Shown piece after piece: positions 1 to 9,058 of a stretch of DNA of 64,000 nucleotides. Position 1 is the first letter of the stretch, and the number at the start of each line of letters is the position of its first letter. The stretch lies in NCBI RefSeq assembly GCF_036067295.1, contig NZ_CP107954.1:6510001-6574000 (forward strand), given 5' to 3'. Made by a program: the position numbers and the translations under genes. The notes under the pieces were generated by a model, which was not told the origin of the DNA, made no database searches, and saw only the letters and a list, made by a program, of their open reading frames with translations. The DNA is from Kribbella sp. NBC_00382. Its GTDB lineage: Bacteria; Actinomycetota; Actinomycetes; Propionibacteriales; Kribbellaceae.

Positions 1-1
1 T

Positions 2-154
2 CATGAGCTGTCGCTCGACGTCTACCAGTACCAGCCGGCGGAGATCACAGCGTTGTTGATCTCCGCCGGCTTCACTGAGGTCGCGTCCTTCGTCCATGCC
101 CCGCTGGAGTACGAGAAGCAGCCCCAGGGCTATCTGCTGGTTCGCAAGGACTAG
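2..154 (+). CDS. Class I SAM-dependent methyltransferase, C-terminal fragment
   Basis: Only the last 50 codons are inside the window; the frame is open from base 2 to TAG at 152-154. The residues LLISAGFTEV followed by QGYLLVRKD look like the end of a class I methyltransferase, where an 'LLxxAGF' helix leads to the final beta hairpin. The SAM-binding part lies upstream of the window, so the substrate cannot be told. Its stop codon overlaps the stop of the convergent permease gene in the shared bases CTAG, so the two transcripts meet with no spacer. Confidence 0.6.
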   Translation, partial: HELSLDVYQYQPAEITALLISAGFTEVASFVHAPLEYEKQPQGYLLVRKD

Positions 155-1005
155 CCCTTGATGGCGCCGGCGGTCATGCCGGCGACGATCTGGCGGTTGA
201 AGAACAGGAACATCACCAGCGGGGGGATGGTGATCAGCAGGATGTTCATGAAGAGCAGGTTGTACTGGGTGGTGAACTGGCTGGAGAAGTTGTAGAGGGT
301 GAGCTGGACGGTGGCGTTCTTGTCGCCGGGCAGGAAGTACAGGGGATTGACGAAGTCGTTGAAGACGACGACGGACTGGACCACGACGACCGTCACGATG
401 ACGGAGCGCAGCAGTGGGAAGATCACCTGGAAGAAGAGCCGGAGCGGTCCGGCGCCGTCGATGATGGCCGCCTCGTCCAGTTCGCGCGGGATGGTGGCGA
501 CGAACGCCCGGAAGAGCAGGACGCAGAAGGACAGGCCGAAGGCGATCTCGACCAGGATCAGGCCGGGCATCGTCCGGAACAGGCCGATGCGCTGGAGCAC
601 CCAGATCGTCGGGACCACCGCCGGCGGGATGATCAGCCCGGCCAGCACCAGGAAGTTGATCAGGCCGTTCCAGCGACTCGCCTTGCGCTGCAGGACGAAG
701 GCCGCCATCGCCGCCAGCACGACCATCCCGGCCACGCTCGCGACGGTGAGGATGGAGCTGTTGATGAACGCGATGATCAGCATGTAGTCGCGCGCCTGCA
801 CGACGTCGATGAAGTTCTGCACGAAGTGGAACTGGTGCGGCCAGGAGAAGTCGAGCAGGGATGCCTGCTGACGATCCTTGACCGCGGTCAGCACGATGAA
901 CGCGAACGGCACCAGGAAGACGACGATCGAGACCAGGATCGCCACCACGCTGAGCAGGTAGTTCTTGTGCGGCCGGGGGCCGCCGACGACTGCCGTACTG
1001 CTCAC
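151..1005 (-). CDS. Sugar ABC transporter permease, MalG type
   Basis: Inner-membrane permease of a CUT1 carbohydrate importer, 284 aa, with about six hydrophobic segments. The cytoplasmic coupling loop reads ELDEAAIIDGAGPLRLFFQ, the EAA motif that docks on the ATPase. It starts with GTG at 1005, overlapping the stop of the upstream permease in GTGA and preceded by a strong AAGGAGGTGG ribosome site inside the upstream gene. Last gene of the rhamnosidase operon. No ATPase gene is present here; as in many actinobacteria a shared MsiK-type ATPase elsewhere probably powers it (inference). Confidence 0.92.
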   Translation of the reverse strand: MSSTAVVGGPRPHKNYLLSVVAILVSIVVFLVPFAFIVLTAVKDRQQASLLDFSWPHQFHFVQNFIDVVQARDYMLIIAFINSSILTVASVAGMVVLAAMAAFVLQRKASRWNGLINFLVLAGLIIPPAVVPTIWVLQRIGLFRTMPGLILVEIAFGLSFCVLLFRAFVATIPRELDEAAIIDGAGPLRLFFQVIFPLLRSVIVTVVVVQSVVVFNDFVNPLYFLPGDKNATVQLTLYNFSSQFTTQYNLLFMNILLITIPPLVMFLFFNRQIVAGMTAGAIKG

Positions 1006-1925
1006 AGCTCCACCTCCTTACGGTTGAGGAACCGCGACAACGGCAGCACGATCGCCGTCACCACGACGAACAGCACGACGTTGCCCGCGGTCGACAAGCC
1101 GTAGAAGCCGGCCTGGTACTGCTTGTAGATCACCGACGCGATCACGTCCGAGGTGAAGCCGGGACCGCCCCGCGTCATCGCCCAGATCAGGTCGAACGAC
1201 CGCAGGCCACCGATCAGCGACAAGATGATCACCGTCACGGTGGCCGGCCGCGCGAGCGGCAGTACGATCCGCCGGAAGCTCTGCCAGCCGGTCGCCCCGT
1301 CGACCTTCGCTGCCTCCAGGTACTCCGCCGGGATCGACACGATCCCCGCGATGTAGATCAACGTCGCCAACCCGACGCCCTTCCACACGTCGACCAGGAC
1401 GACCGACAGCAGCGCGTACTTCGGATCTGTGAGCCAGCCCGGCCCATCGACCCCGAGCACCGACAACGCGCTGTTGATCAGCCCGCGTTCGGGGTTCATC
1501 AGCACGGTGAAGGTCAGGCCGACGCCGATCGTGGAGACCAGGACCGGGAAGAAGACCACCGACCGAAGGTAGCCACGGGCAACGATCTGCGAGGTGAGCA
1601 GGACGGCCAGCAGCAGGCCCAGGACCACCTTCGCCCCGGACGTGACGACGGCGTAGATCAGCGTGTTGGTGAAGCCCTTCACCAGGGCGGGCTCCTGGAA
1701 GAACGTGGCGAAGTTGCCGAACCCGATGAACCGCGACTCGAAGATGCTCCACCGGGTCAGGCTGAAGTAGAACGAGGCGAAGGTCGGGATCGCGAACAGC
1801 ACCCCGTAGACGATCGCCGCCGGGAGGTAGAACCAGGTCGAGTACGGGCTCCGCAGCCGGCCACGGTCGGGTCCGGCGACGGCCGCGCGGGTCTTCGTGG
1901 ACGTGTCGATCGACGTCGTGGCCAT
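1002..1925 (-). CDS. Sugar ABC transporter permease, MalF type
   Basis: Partner permease of the CUT1 importer, 307 aa, with an N-terminal cytoplasmic stretch and about six transmembrane segments. The EAA loop is visible as EYLEAAKVDGATGWQSFRR around residue 205-225. ATG at 1925 lies three bases after the stop of the lipoprotein gene, with little ribosome site of its own, so it is probably translated by coupling. Together with the 151-1005 permease it should form the membrane channel for the sugar delivered by the lipoprotein encoded just upstream. Confidence 0.92.
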   Translation of the reverse strand: MATTSIDTSTKTRAAVAGPDRGRLRSPYSTWFYLPAAIVYGVLFAIPTFASFYFSLTRWSIFESRFIGFGNFATFFQEPALVKGFTNTLIYAVVTSGAKVVLGLLLAVLLTSQIVARGYLRSVVFFPVLVSTIGVGLTFTVLMNPERGLINSALSVLGVDGPGWLTDPKYALLSVVLVDVWKGVGLATLIYIAGIVSIPAEYLEAAKVDGATGWQSFRRIVLPLARPATVTVIILSLIGGLRSFDLIWAMTRGGPGFTSDVIASVIYKQYQAGFYGLSTAGNVVLFVVVTAIVLPLSRFLNRKEVEL

Positions 1926-1928
1926 GGC

Positions 1929-3254
1929 TCACCAGCCCGCCAGGCCGAGCTGCTGGGCCTGCTTCTTGACGTCCTCGTCATAGAGCGAGGCGCCGGCCGC
2001 GGCCTTCCGGATGCCGGAGCCGACCTCGACGGTGATCTGCTCCAGCGAGGGGCCCTTCACCGGCGAGAGGAACTCCAGCGCGAGGCTCGACGAGCCCTCC
2101 TTGTCGATGTACGGCTGCATGTCCTGGACCACCTGCGGCACGTCGGCGGGCAGCTTGCAGTCCTTCACCGCGAACGGCCCGGTGACCGCACCGGCCTTCG
2201 CCTGCGAGTCGCAGCCCTCCTTGCTGGCGATGAAGCCGAGGAACTTCTTGGCGGCGTCGAGCTTGGCGCCCGTCGTACTGGTCGGCACGTAGACGCCGGC
2301 CGGCGCCCAGACGGTCAGGCCGTTCTTCGCGGCGTCGTCACCGGGGATGGCGAACAGGCCGACGTCCTTGGTCGAGTTCGGGTAGGTGGCGGCCAGGTCG
2401 CTGACCACCGCGGACAGGATCGGGAAGTGCGCACCCTTGCCCTGGGCAAGCAACTTGAGACCGTCGGGCAGCTTGGCCGAGGCGAAGTCCTTGTTCTCGT
2501 ACCCGAGATCGTGCACCTGCTGGAGGTGCTCGAACCCCTTCCGGGCCGCGGCGGAGGTGCCGTACTTCGCCTGGTTCTTGGTGTACTTGTCCGCGAAGTC
2601 GGGCTCGGCGGCCGAGACGTTGTGGAAGTCGCCGAGCACGAACAACTGCGACGTCCAGGTCTCGCCGTAGGTCTGGATCACCGGCGTGATGCCGGCCGCC
2701 TTGATCTTGGCGTTGTTGGCCATGAACTCGGTCCAGGTCTTCGGGATCTGCAGGCCGAGCTTGGCATAGACCGGCTTGTTGTAGAGGATCGCGCCGCCCA
2801 TGAACCCGCCGTACGGCGCGCCGTAGATCTGACCGTCAGCGGTGACCGTGCTCTTGAAGTTCTCGTCCAGCCCGGCTCCCCAGGACTGGTCGCCCATCGG
2901 GACGAGGTTCTTCTGCGGCGCGATCGCCTGGAACAGCGAGCCCGAGTTGTACATGAAGACGTCGGTCATGTCGCCGGTCGAGAGCCGGGTCTTGACGATG
3001 TTGTCGCCTTCACTGCCGGCCGGCCGGGTCTCGACCTTGACCGTGATGCCGGAGTTCTTGGCAGTGAAGTCCTTGCCCAGCTGCTCGGCGGTCTTCACCG
3101 TCTGCTCGCCGTTGTCGACCAGGAAGTTGAGGGTGACGGCGTCGCCACCACCACTGCCTGAGTCGCTGGAGCCGAGACTCCCCGCGCTACAGGCGGTCAG
3201 TGCGAGGGCGGCCACAGCCAGGGTGGCCAATGCGGTCGTACGTGAGCGGATCAT
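1929..3254 (-). CDS. Sugar ABC transporter substrate-binding lipoprotein
   Basis: Extracellular solute-binding protein, family 1, 441 aa. A type II signal peptide is clear: two Arg, a hydrophobic stretch and lipobox LTAC, with Cys near residue 22 expected to be lipidated. The mature part has the usual two-lobe features of CUT1 binders. The ATG at 3254 is preferred over ATG at 3260 because GGAGGT at 3262-3267 is 7 bases from the former and 1 from the latter; the frame is open well upstream but that part is overlap with the glycosidase gene. Located 22 bases after the rhamnosidase, so it probably binds a rhamnoside or the released sugar. Confidence 0.92.
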   Translation of the reverse strand: MIRSRTTALATLAVAALALTACSAGSLGSSDSGSGGGDAVTLNFLVDNGEQTVKTAEQLGKDFTAKNSGITVKVETRPAGSEGDNIVKTRLSTGDMTDVFMYNSGSLFQAIAPQKNLVPMGDQSWGAGLDENFKSTVTADGQIYGAPYGGFMGGAILYNKPVYAKLGLQIPKTWTEFMANNAKIKAAGITPVIQTYGETWTSQLFVLGDFHNVSAAEPDFADKYTKNQAKYGTSAAARKGFEHLQQVHDLGYENKDFASAKLPDGLKLLAQGKGAHFPILSAVVSDLAATYPNSTKDVGLFAIPGDDAAKNGLTVWAPAGVYVPTSTTGAKLDAAKKFLGFIASKEGCDSQAKAGAVTGPFAVKDCKLPADVPQVVQDMQPYIDKEGSSSLALEFLSPVKGPSLEQITVEVGSGIRKAAAGASLYDEDVKKQAQQLGLAGW

Positions 3255-3276
3255 GGTCATGACCTCCGGTGGCTGT

Positions 3277-6054
3277 TCACTGCGGGTTGAGCAAGGAGTC
3301 GAGGCGTTCTCGCACGGCTTCGGCGGCAGGCGAGAAGTTGCCACCGGCAAGGTCGACGAGCTTGGTCGCCGGGGCGTCGAGATAGCGCTCCAGCCGGCCG
3401 GCCAGCTGGGCCTCGTCGTTGGCGACACCGGCTTCCACGGCGGTGTCGACGATCGCCTGCCAGCTCGGTTCGTGGTCGATGAGCTGCCGGATGCTCGCGT
3501 CGGACGTGAGCGGTGGCAGTTCGGAGTACGGGTCGGGGACGGTCCATTCGTGCTTTCCATGCCGTACTTCGACTGGGTTGCTGCCGTCGGGCAGATGGAC
3601 CGTCGCGGTCGCGCCGACGGGGATGGTGGCGGTCAGGCGGAAGTTGCCGTCGCTGCGGGTCCACTCGACGCCTGCCTCGCCGTACGGCGTCAGGTGGCGA
3701 GCCGCGGCTCGGGTGAGCTGTGCGCCGGGCAGTGGGTGGACGACGATCTGCCGGAAGCCGGGGGAGCCGGCAGCGAGGCCAGCGACTCGTCGGTGCATCC
3801 AGTCGGCGACCGCGCCGAGGGCGTAGTGGTTGAAGGACGTCATCTCGCCGGGGTTGATGCTCCCGTCGGGAAGCATGCTGTCGTAGCGCTCCCAGACGGT
3901 GGTGGCGCCCATAGTCACCGCATAGAGCCAGGATGGGCAGCTGGTCTGCAGCAGCAGCCGGTAGGCCAGGTCGGGCTCACCGGCGTCGGTCAGCGCATCC
4001 GTCATCAACGGCGTGCCGACGAAGCCAGTGCTGATCTGGAAGCCCGCTATGCGAACCAGGTCGGCCAGGCGCTGCCCAGCGCGCTTCCGCTGCTCTTCGC
4101 TCGGCAGTAGAGCCCACTGCAGAGCCATGGCGTACGCCGTAGTCGAGTCGCTGAGCACCCGGCCGCCCTCAGTCGTGTACTCCGCTGCGAAGGCCGCCCG
4201 GACCTTCGCTGCGAGCTCGGTGTACTGCCGAGCCAGGTCGGCGTCACCTGCCAGGTCGGCCGCCCAGCCGACGATCTCGGCCGAGCGGGCGAGGTGTGCG
4301 GTAGCAAGGACATCCGGGTCGGCCTTGGCGCGGAACGGGTTCTCCGGGGGAGCAGTCGGGTCCAGCCAGTCGCCGAACTGGAAGCCGCCCGACCAGAGCA
4401 GGTCCTCACCGGCCAGGTCGGTCATCCGGTCGACCCAGGCCCGCATGCTCGGCAGTTGACGGACCAGGAGGTCCCGGTCGCCTGTGCGCTGGTAGAGCAC
4501 CCAGGGGACGACTGTCGCCGCGTCACCCCAGGCGGCGGTCGACGGGGTGGCGTCACGGAGTACATCGGGGATGACGAAGGGGACCGAGCCGTCCTTGTGC
4601 TGCTCGGCGGCCAGGTCGGCCAGCCAGCTGGTGAGGAAGCCGGCGCTGTCGAAGAGGAAGGCGGCGGTGGGCGAGAAGACCTGGATGTCGCCGGTCCAGC
4701 CGAGTCGCTCGTCGCGCTGGGGGCAGTCGGTGGGGACGTCGAGGAAGTTGCCGCGCATGCCCCAGACGACGTTCTCGTGGAAGCGGTCGAGCAGCTCGTT
4801 CGACGACTCGAACCAGCCGGTGCGTTGCAGGTCGGAGCCGAGGACGACTGCCTCGAGGTCCTCCTTGGCGAGGTTGGCTACGCCGGTGACTTCGGCGTAG
4901 CGGAAGCCGTGGAACGTCAGCGGGGATTCGAGGGTCTGCTCGTCGGGGCCGGCTAGCACGTAGGAGTCGGTGGCTTTGGCTGTGCGGAGGGGGCGGACGC
5001 CGAGTTCGTCGTTCTCGAGTACTTCGGCGTGGCGTAGTACGACCTCGTCGCCACGGTTGGCGCCACGGACGCGGAGACGGACCCGGCCGACCAGGTTCTG
5101 ACCGAAGTCGACGAGCGTCTTGCCCGCTGGCGAAGTGGTGATCGCCACCGCTGGCAGTACGTCGGTGACTCGGACCGGTGGGCCATCGGGTGCGACCAGC
5201 AGGCTGAGGTCTGCGTCCAGTACGTCGACCGGCGTCGGATCGGCGGCAGTGTGGGTGAAGTCGGTGCGCTGGCCGTCGTACAGGTCGTCGGCGAGGATCT
5301 GGCTCTCGCGGGCGGTCCAGGTGTCGTCGCTGGCGAACACGTGGGTCTTGCCGTCGGCTGTGGTGACTTCCAGTTGCGCGAGGACGGCCAGGCGGTCGCC
5401 GTACAGTGCCTGCTGGTTCTGGAAGCCGAGGCGGCCGCGGTACCAGCCGTTGCCGAGCAGGAAGTCCAGGGTGTTCTCACCTGGTCGTACGAGGTCGGTG
5501 ACGTCGTAGGACTGGTAACGCAGGCGGTACTGGTACGCCGTCCAGCCAGGCGCCAACTCCGCGTCGCCAACCCGGCTCCCATTGAGCGAGGGCAGGTAGA
5601 CGCCGTGGGCTGTCGCATAGAGCCGGGCGCTGACTATGCCGTCCGGCAGCGTGGTGGAGCCGCTGACGATCGGTGCGGGCTGGCCATGGGTGCCGATGTC
5701 GCGCGGACTGACGAAGCGGGCTGTCCAGTCGTCAGGGCTGAGCAGGCCGGCCTCGACGACCGCTGGTTCGCTCCAGTCGCTCCACTCAGTGCCGTCGCTG
5801 ACTCTGACTCGCACGGATGCGCGCTGGCGGGAGGTCAGCGGCGTACCGGGCCAGGGGACCAGTACCTGCTCTGCGGACTGGACTGTGTAAACCTCGCCGG
5901 GGGCGAGCTCTATCTCGTAGGCGGCCTGGTGGTAGCCATCGGCTGCGGCCGGGACCTGCCAGGAGAGGCGGGGAGACGCAGTACCAAGACCTAGGGCGGA
6001 GCCGGTGCGGTGCTCGAAGCGGATAGACACAGGTGCGGCAGCAGGGCGAGTCAT
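3277..6054 (-). CDS. Alpha-L-rhamnosidase (GH78)
   Basis: Hydrolyses terminal alpha-L-rhamnose from glycosides or polysaccharides by the inverting GH78 mechanism. The 925-aa product has N-terminal beta-sandwich domains, then the (alpha/alpha)6 catalytic barrel with the family signature DCPQRDERLGWTGD near residue 440, which carries the acidic catalytic residues, and a C-terminal beta domain. About 85 residues after that form an extra helical tail of unknown role. No signal peptide is visible, so it probably acts in the cytoplasm on imported rhamnosides. ATG at 6054 has GGGAG five bases upstream. First gene of the operon with the lipoprotein and both permeases. Confidence 0.93.
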   Translation of the reverse strand: MTRPAAAPVSIRFEHRTGSALGLGTASPRLSWQVPAAADGYHQAAYEIELAPGEVYTVQSAEQVLVPWPGTPLTSRQRASVRVRVSDGTEWSDWSEPAVVEAGLLSPDDWTARFVSPRDIGTHGQPAPIVSGSTTLPDGIVSARLYATAHGVYLPSLNGSRVGDAELAPGWTAYQYRLRYQSYDVTDLVRPGENTLDFLLGNGWYRGRLGFQNQQALYGDRLAVLAQLEVTTADGKTHVFASDDTWTARESQILADDLYDGQRTDFTHTAADPTPVDVLDADLSLLVAPDGPPVRVTDVLPAVAITTSPAGKTLVDFGQNLVGRVRLRVRGANRGDEVVLRHAEVLENDELGVRPLRTAKATDSYVLAGPDEQTLESPLTFHGFRYAEVTGVANLAKEDLEAVVLGSDLQRTGWFESSNELLDRFHENVVWGMRGNFLDVPTDCPQRDERLGWTGDIQVFSPTAAFLFDSAGFLTSWLADLAAEQHKDGSVPFVIPDVLRDATPSTAAWGDAATVVPWVLYQRTGDRDLLVRQLPSMRAWVDRMTDLAGEDLLWSGGFQFGDWLDPTAPPENPFRAKADPDVLATAHLARSAEIVGWAADLAGDADLARQYTELAAKVRAAFAAEYTTEGGRVLSDSTTAYAMALQWALLPSEEQRKRAGQRLADLVRIAGFQISTGFVGTPLMTDALTDAGEPDLAYRLLLQTSCPSWLYAVTMGATTVWERYDSMLPDGSINPGEMTSFNHYALGAVADWMHRRVAGLAAGSPGFRQIVVHPLPGAQLTRAAARHLTPYGEAGVEWTRSDGNFRLTATIPVGATATVHLPDGSNPVEVRHGKHEWTVPDPYSELPPLTSDASIRQLIDHEPSWQAIVDTAVEAGVANDEAQLAGRLERYLDAPATKLVDLAGGNFSPAAEAVRERLDSLLNPQ

Positions 6055-6069
6055 TGTGCTCCCAACGCG

Positions 6070-6100
6070 TGAAACGATTCATTCGATGTTTCATCGATCC
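6070..6100. promoter_or_regulatory. Operator-like palindromes before the rhamnosidase operon
   Basis: TGAAACGATTCA at 6070-6081 differs by one base from TGAAACGTTTCA, the palindrome commonly bound by LacI-family regulators in actinobacteria. It also forms TGAAAC (6070-6075) with GTTTCA (6088-6093), and TCGATG-TTT-CATCGA is a further overlapping palindrome. The sites lie 15-46 bases upstream of the rhamnosidase start and about 80 bases before the divergent AraC gene, fitting control of both transcripts. Which regulator binds is unknown. Confidence 0.5.
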
Positions 6101-6179
6101 TGCGACGCGCGATGAGCAGCGGATAGTCCGGAGTGCACCGGAGGTAGCACGAAATGCACTTTGGCCCGTAGGTTGGAGC

Positions 6180-7058
6180 ATGGCCGAGCCGCCGATCGAG
6201 AATGCCGGAACGCTGCTGCACTTCATCGACGGTGCCTACGCGTACTCAGGCCGCTTCGTGCACGAGGGCGCGCATCCCGTGCACACCCACAGTTTCTTCG
6301 AGGTGGCCGTTGTGATGGGTGGCTCCGGGGTGCACCACAGCCCGGCCGGCTACCAGGAACTGGGCGTCGGCGATGTCTTGCTGCTGCGCCCGGGCGTCTG
6401 GCACGGGTACGACGGCTGCGAAGAGCTGGACGTATTCAACTGCTGCTTCTCCGCCGACCTGCTGCAGCACGAGCTGGCGTGGACGCGCGAGGACGCGTTG
6501 CTCGGCTACCTGCTCTGGACCGGCCCGAACTCGGCCCGGCGGCGTGGAGTACTGACGGGACACCTGGACGAGATCCCGTTGGAGGAGTGCATCAGCCAGC
6601 TGGAGCATCTGGAGGATCTGCGTGCCCGGCCGTTGGACCTGCATCGCGGCGACGTCATCGGGCGGCTGTCGCTGTTCCTGAGCTGCCTGGCTCGCGCGCT
6701 CGCGGGTGAGCTGGTCGGCTCGGCCAGCCCGGCGCATCCGGCAGTACTGACGGCGATGAGGCTGATGGAGGCCGACCCGGCGCATCGCTGGACGCTGACC
6801 GAGCTGGCCGCCGAGTTGCACCTGGTGCCCGGCTACCTGGTCCGGCTGTTCAAGTCATCGACCGGGCTGCCGCCGATGGCTTACTTGTCCCGCCATCGCG
6901 TCGAGCTGGCGGCGGACCGGCTGCTGCACACCGACGAGCCGATCAGCCGGATCGGCGAGGCCGTCGGCTGGCCGGACCAGAACTACTTCGCCCGCCGCTT
7001 CAAGTCCCACTTCGGGTTGAGTGCCACCACCTATCGGGCCCGCTTCACCCGCGCTTGA
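6180..7058 (+). CDS. AraC-family transcriptional regulator
   Basis: DNA-binding regulator of 292 aa. The N-terminal half is a cupin-type sugar-sensing domain (HTHSFFEVAVVMGGSG, then LRPGVWHGY). The C-terminal 100 residues hold two helix-turn-helix motifs ending in WPDQNYFARRFKSHFGLSATTYR, the classic AraC signature. The frame is open from 6033, but ATG at 6180 begins directly before the cupin domain; residues upstream look unlike protein. Divergent from the rhamnosidase operon, it is the likely rhamnose-responsive regulator by position (inference). Its 3' end overlaps the convergent TetR gene by 14 bases. Confidence 0.88.
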   Translation: MAEPPIENAGTLLHFIDGAYAYSGRFVHEGAHPVHTHSFFEVAVVMGGSGVHHSPAGYQELGVGDVLLLRPGVWHGYDGCEELDVFNCCFSADLLQHELAWTREDALLGYLLWTGPNSARRRGVLTGHLDEIPLEECISQLEHLEDLRARPLDLHRGDVIGRLSLFLSCLARALAGELVGSASPAHPAVLTAMRLMEADPAHRWTLTELAAELHLVPGYLVRLFKSSTGLPPMAYLSRHRVELAADRLLHTDEPISRIGEAVGWPDQNYFARRFKSHFGLSATTYRARFTRA

Positions 7059-7728
7059 TCAGTACTTCGAGCCCGTCCAGGATCCGTTCGAGCCCGAAGA
7101 CCAGTCCCTGGTTCTCTGTCCCGGCGACCGACTTCATCGCGGCCGTGAGACCCGGGAAGCGGTCAGGCTGGGTCGCCAGGATCTCGCTCAGTGCTGACGT
7201 GAGGTTCTCCTCGGAGAGGCCGACCGTGCCACCCGGGAAGGTGAGCGACTGATGGGCGATGGTCCGCACCTGCCCGGCGATGGTCATCAGCGCGTCCATC
7301 TGCTGGCCGCCGGTCAGCCCGGTCTCCATCAGCGCCCGTACGCCGAGGTCCATCCAGGTGAGCTCGTTCGGCCCCAGGGCGCGGCGGCCGACGGTGGAGA
7401 GCAACAGCCAGGGGTGGCGGGCGAAGCCGGCGTACAGGTCGAGGGCCCAGTCCATCAGCGCCTGCCGCCAAGGCTGCGGTGGGTGGTGTGGCGGTAGGCC
7501 CATGGCCCGGTCGGTCATCAGGGACACGAGCTCGGCCTTGCCGCCGACGTACCGGTAGAGCGCCATTTTGGTGAACGAGAGGTCCGCGGCGACCCGCTGC
7601 ATCGAGACCGCGTCGAGGCCGTCGGCGTCGGCGATCGCGATCGCCGCCTTGGTGATGCCTTCCACGGTCATTGCCGGCTTGGGGCCACGGGTGGGTGGTG
7701 GCGGGTCGCCCCAGAGCAGGTTGATCAT
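7045..7728 (-). CDS. TetR-family transcriptional regulator
   Basis: Dimeric repressor of 227 aa. The helix-turn-helix reads VSMQRVAADLSFTKMALYRYV around residues 40-60, after a Pro-rich lead of about 25 residues. The C-terminal ligand-binding domain resembles the tetracycline-repressor type C domain found in regulators of FAD monooxygenases. It is divergently transcribed from such a monooxygenase gene at 7829, and a near-palindrome lies between them, so it probably represses that gene and itself until an aromatic or drug-like ligand is present. Confidence 0.9.
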   Translation of the reverse strand: MINLLWGDPPPPTRGPKPAMTVEGITKAAIAIADADGLDAVSMQRVAADLSFTKMALYRYVGGKAELVSLMTDRAMGLPPHHPPQPWRQALMDWALDLYAGFARHPWLLLSTVGRRALGPNELTWMDLGVRALMETGLTGGQQMDALMTIAGQVRTIAHQSLTFPGGTVGLSEENLTSALSEILATQPDRFPGLTAAMKSVAGTENQGLVFGLERILDGLEVLIKRG

Positions 7729-7762
7729 CGCGGCGACTCCCGGGTTGTGGTGCTGACTGAAC

Positions 7763-7779
7763 TGTGTCTACCATACACA
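7763..7779. promoter_or_regulatory. Probable TetR operator
   Basis: TGTGTC-TACCA-TACACA is an inverted repeat with one mismatch in the 6-base arms. It sits in the 100-bp divergent spacer between the tetR gene (start 7728) and the monooxygenase (start 7829), and overlaps possible -10 sequences, as expected for a shared repressor site. Confidence 0.45.
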
Positions 7780-7828
7780 TAATCGAAACAGTGTCCGGTG
7801 GAAGCAGTTGTAGTGGAGGGGAACGAGC

Positions 7829-9058
7829 ATGAAGGTCTTGATCTCGGGGGCGAGCGTTGCTGGTCCGGCGTTGGCTTATTGGCTGGGGTACTACGGCCAT
7901 GAGGTGACCGTGGTCGAGCTGGCGCCGGCGTTGCGCAAGGGCGGCTATGCCGTCGACTTCCGGGGGAGCGCGAACAAGGTCGTGCTCGAGCGGATGGGAG
8001 TGCTCGACGAGCTGCGCGCTCGGCAGACGGGTGGCACAGCGATGCGGTTCGTCGATGAGCAGGATCGGCAGATGCTGCGGCTGCCACCGGAGTTCGCCGG
8101 GGGAGAGCTCGAGGTACTGCGCTCGGACCTGTCGCAGGTGCTGTACGAGCGCAGTCGCGACAAGGCGTCGTACGTCTTCGGTGACTCGATCGCGTCGCTG
8201 GAGCAGCACGGTGGCGGGGTGGACGTGACGTTCGAGAGTGGGCGGGCGTCGACGTACGACCTGGTGTTCGGCGCTGACGGGATGCACTCGGTGGTGCGCC
8301 GGCTGGTGTTCGGGGGCGGTCGTGTCACTCACCAGGGGTACTACATCGCGGGGTGGGATCTGCCGAACTCGTTCGGGATCGAGCGGGACGGGCTGATGTA
8401 CAACGTGCCGGGGCGGCTGGCGAGTGTCGGGATGGATCACCGGGACCCTGCTAGGGCGGGGGCGATGTTCATCTTCGCCTCACCTGAGCTGACCTATGAT
8501 CGCCGGAATCCTCAACAGCAGAAGGAGATTCTGCGGTCCGCGTTCGCCGGGCTCGGTTGGAAGACACCTGCTCTGCTTGCCGGGCTCGATGATTGCACCG
8601 AGCTGTACTTCGACTCGATCAGCCGGGTGGACGTCGATCGCTGGTCGGAGGGGCGGGTCGCGCTGGTCGGGGATGCCGGTTACGGCGCGACGGTCGGTGG
8701 GATGGGGACCGGTACTGCGATCGTCGCCGCCTACGTGCTCGCGGGGGAGTTGGCGGCGGCCGGTGGCGACCATACGGCGGCCTTCGCGGCGTACGAGAGT
8801 CAGCTGCGCAAGCCGGTGCGGGTCTGCCAGAGCGGTGGAGGCCGGACGGGGAAGTTCTTGGCGCCGAGGACCCGCGTCGGAATCGCTGCCCGCAACCGCC
8901 TGCTCGGCACGCCCTTCCTGCTCAATCAGATGCTGCGGGTCGGGGAGAAGGTCAGCAGCGACTTCGAGATCCGCGACTACTTGAGCAGCGGCAGCTTGTG
9001 CAGGAAGGACTCCCACGAGTCCGGCAACCAGCCCGGTACGCCGAGCACCGCCATGTAG
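7829..9058 (+). CDS. FAD-dependent monooxygenase (PHBH fold, TetX-like)
   Basis: Flavin hydroxylase of 409 aa. The N-terminal dinucleotide-binding motif is a variant, ISGASVAGPALAYWLGYYG, with Ser-Val in the glycine loop as in TetX-like enzymes. The second FAD motif VALVGDAGYGATVGGMGTG lies near residue 285. Such enzymes hydroxylate aromatic metabolites or antibiotics; the substrate is not evident. GGAGGGG ten bases before ATG supports the start. The last ~27 codons overlap the 3' end of the convergent gene at 8977 and read unlike family C termini, so the natural end may once have been earlier. Probably under the divergent TetR. Confidence 0.88.
   Translation: MKVLISGASVAGPALAYWLGYYGHEVTVVELAPALRKGGYAVDFRGSANKVVLERMGVLDELRARQTGGTAMRFVDEQDRQMLRLPPEFAGGELEVLRSDLSQVLYERSRDKASYVFGDSIASLEQHGGGVDVTFESGRASTYDLVFGADGMHSVVRRLVFGGGRVTHQGYYIAGWDLPNSFGIERDGLMYNVPGRLASVGMDHRDPARAGAMFIFASPELTYDRRNPQQQKEILRSAFAGLGWKTPALLAGLDDCTELYFDSISRVDVDRWSEGRVALVGDAGYGATVGGMGTGTAIVAAYVLAGELAAAGGDHTAAFAAYESQLRKPVRVCQSGGGRTGKFLAPRTRVGIAARNRLLGTPFLLNQMLRVGEKVSSDFEIRDYLSSGSLCRKDSHESGNQPGTPSTAM

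Noticed and set aside
1018..1932. 304-codon frame overlapping the MalF-type permease in another frame
   Set aside because: Arg/Pro-rich shadow; the permease has membrane helices and the EAA loop.
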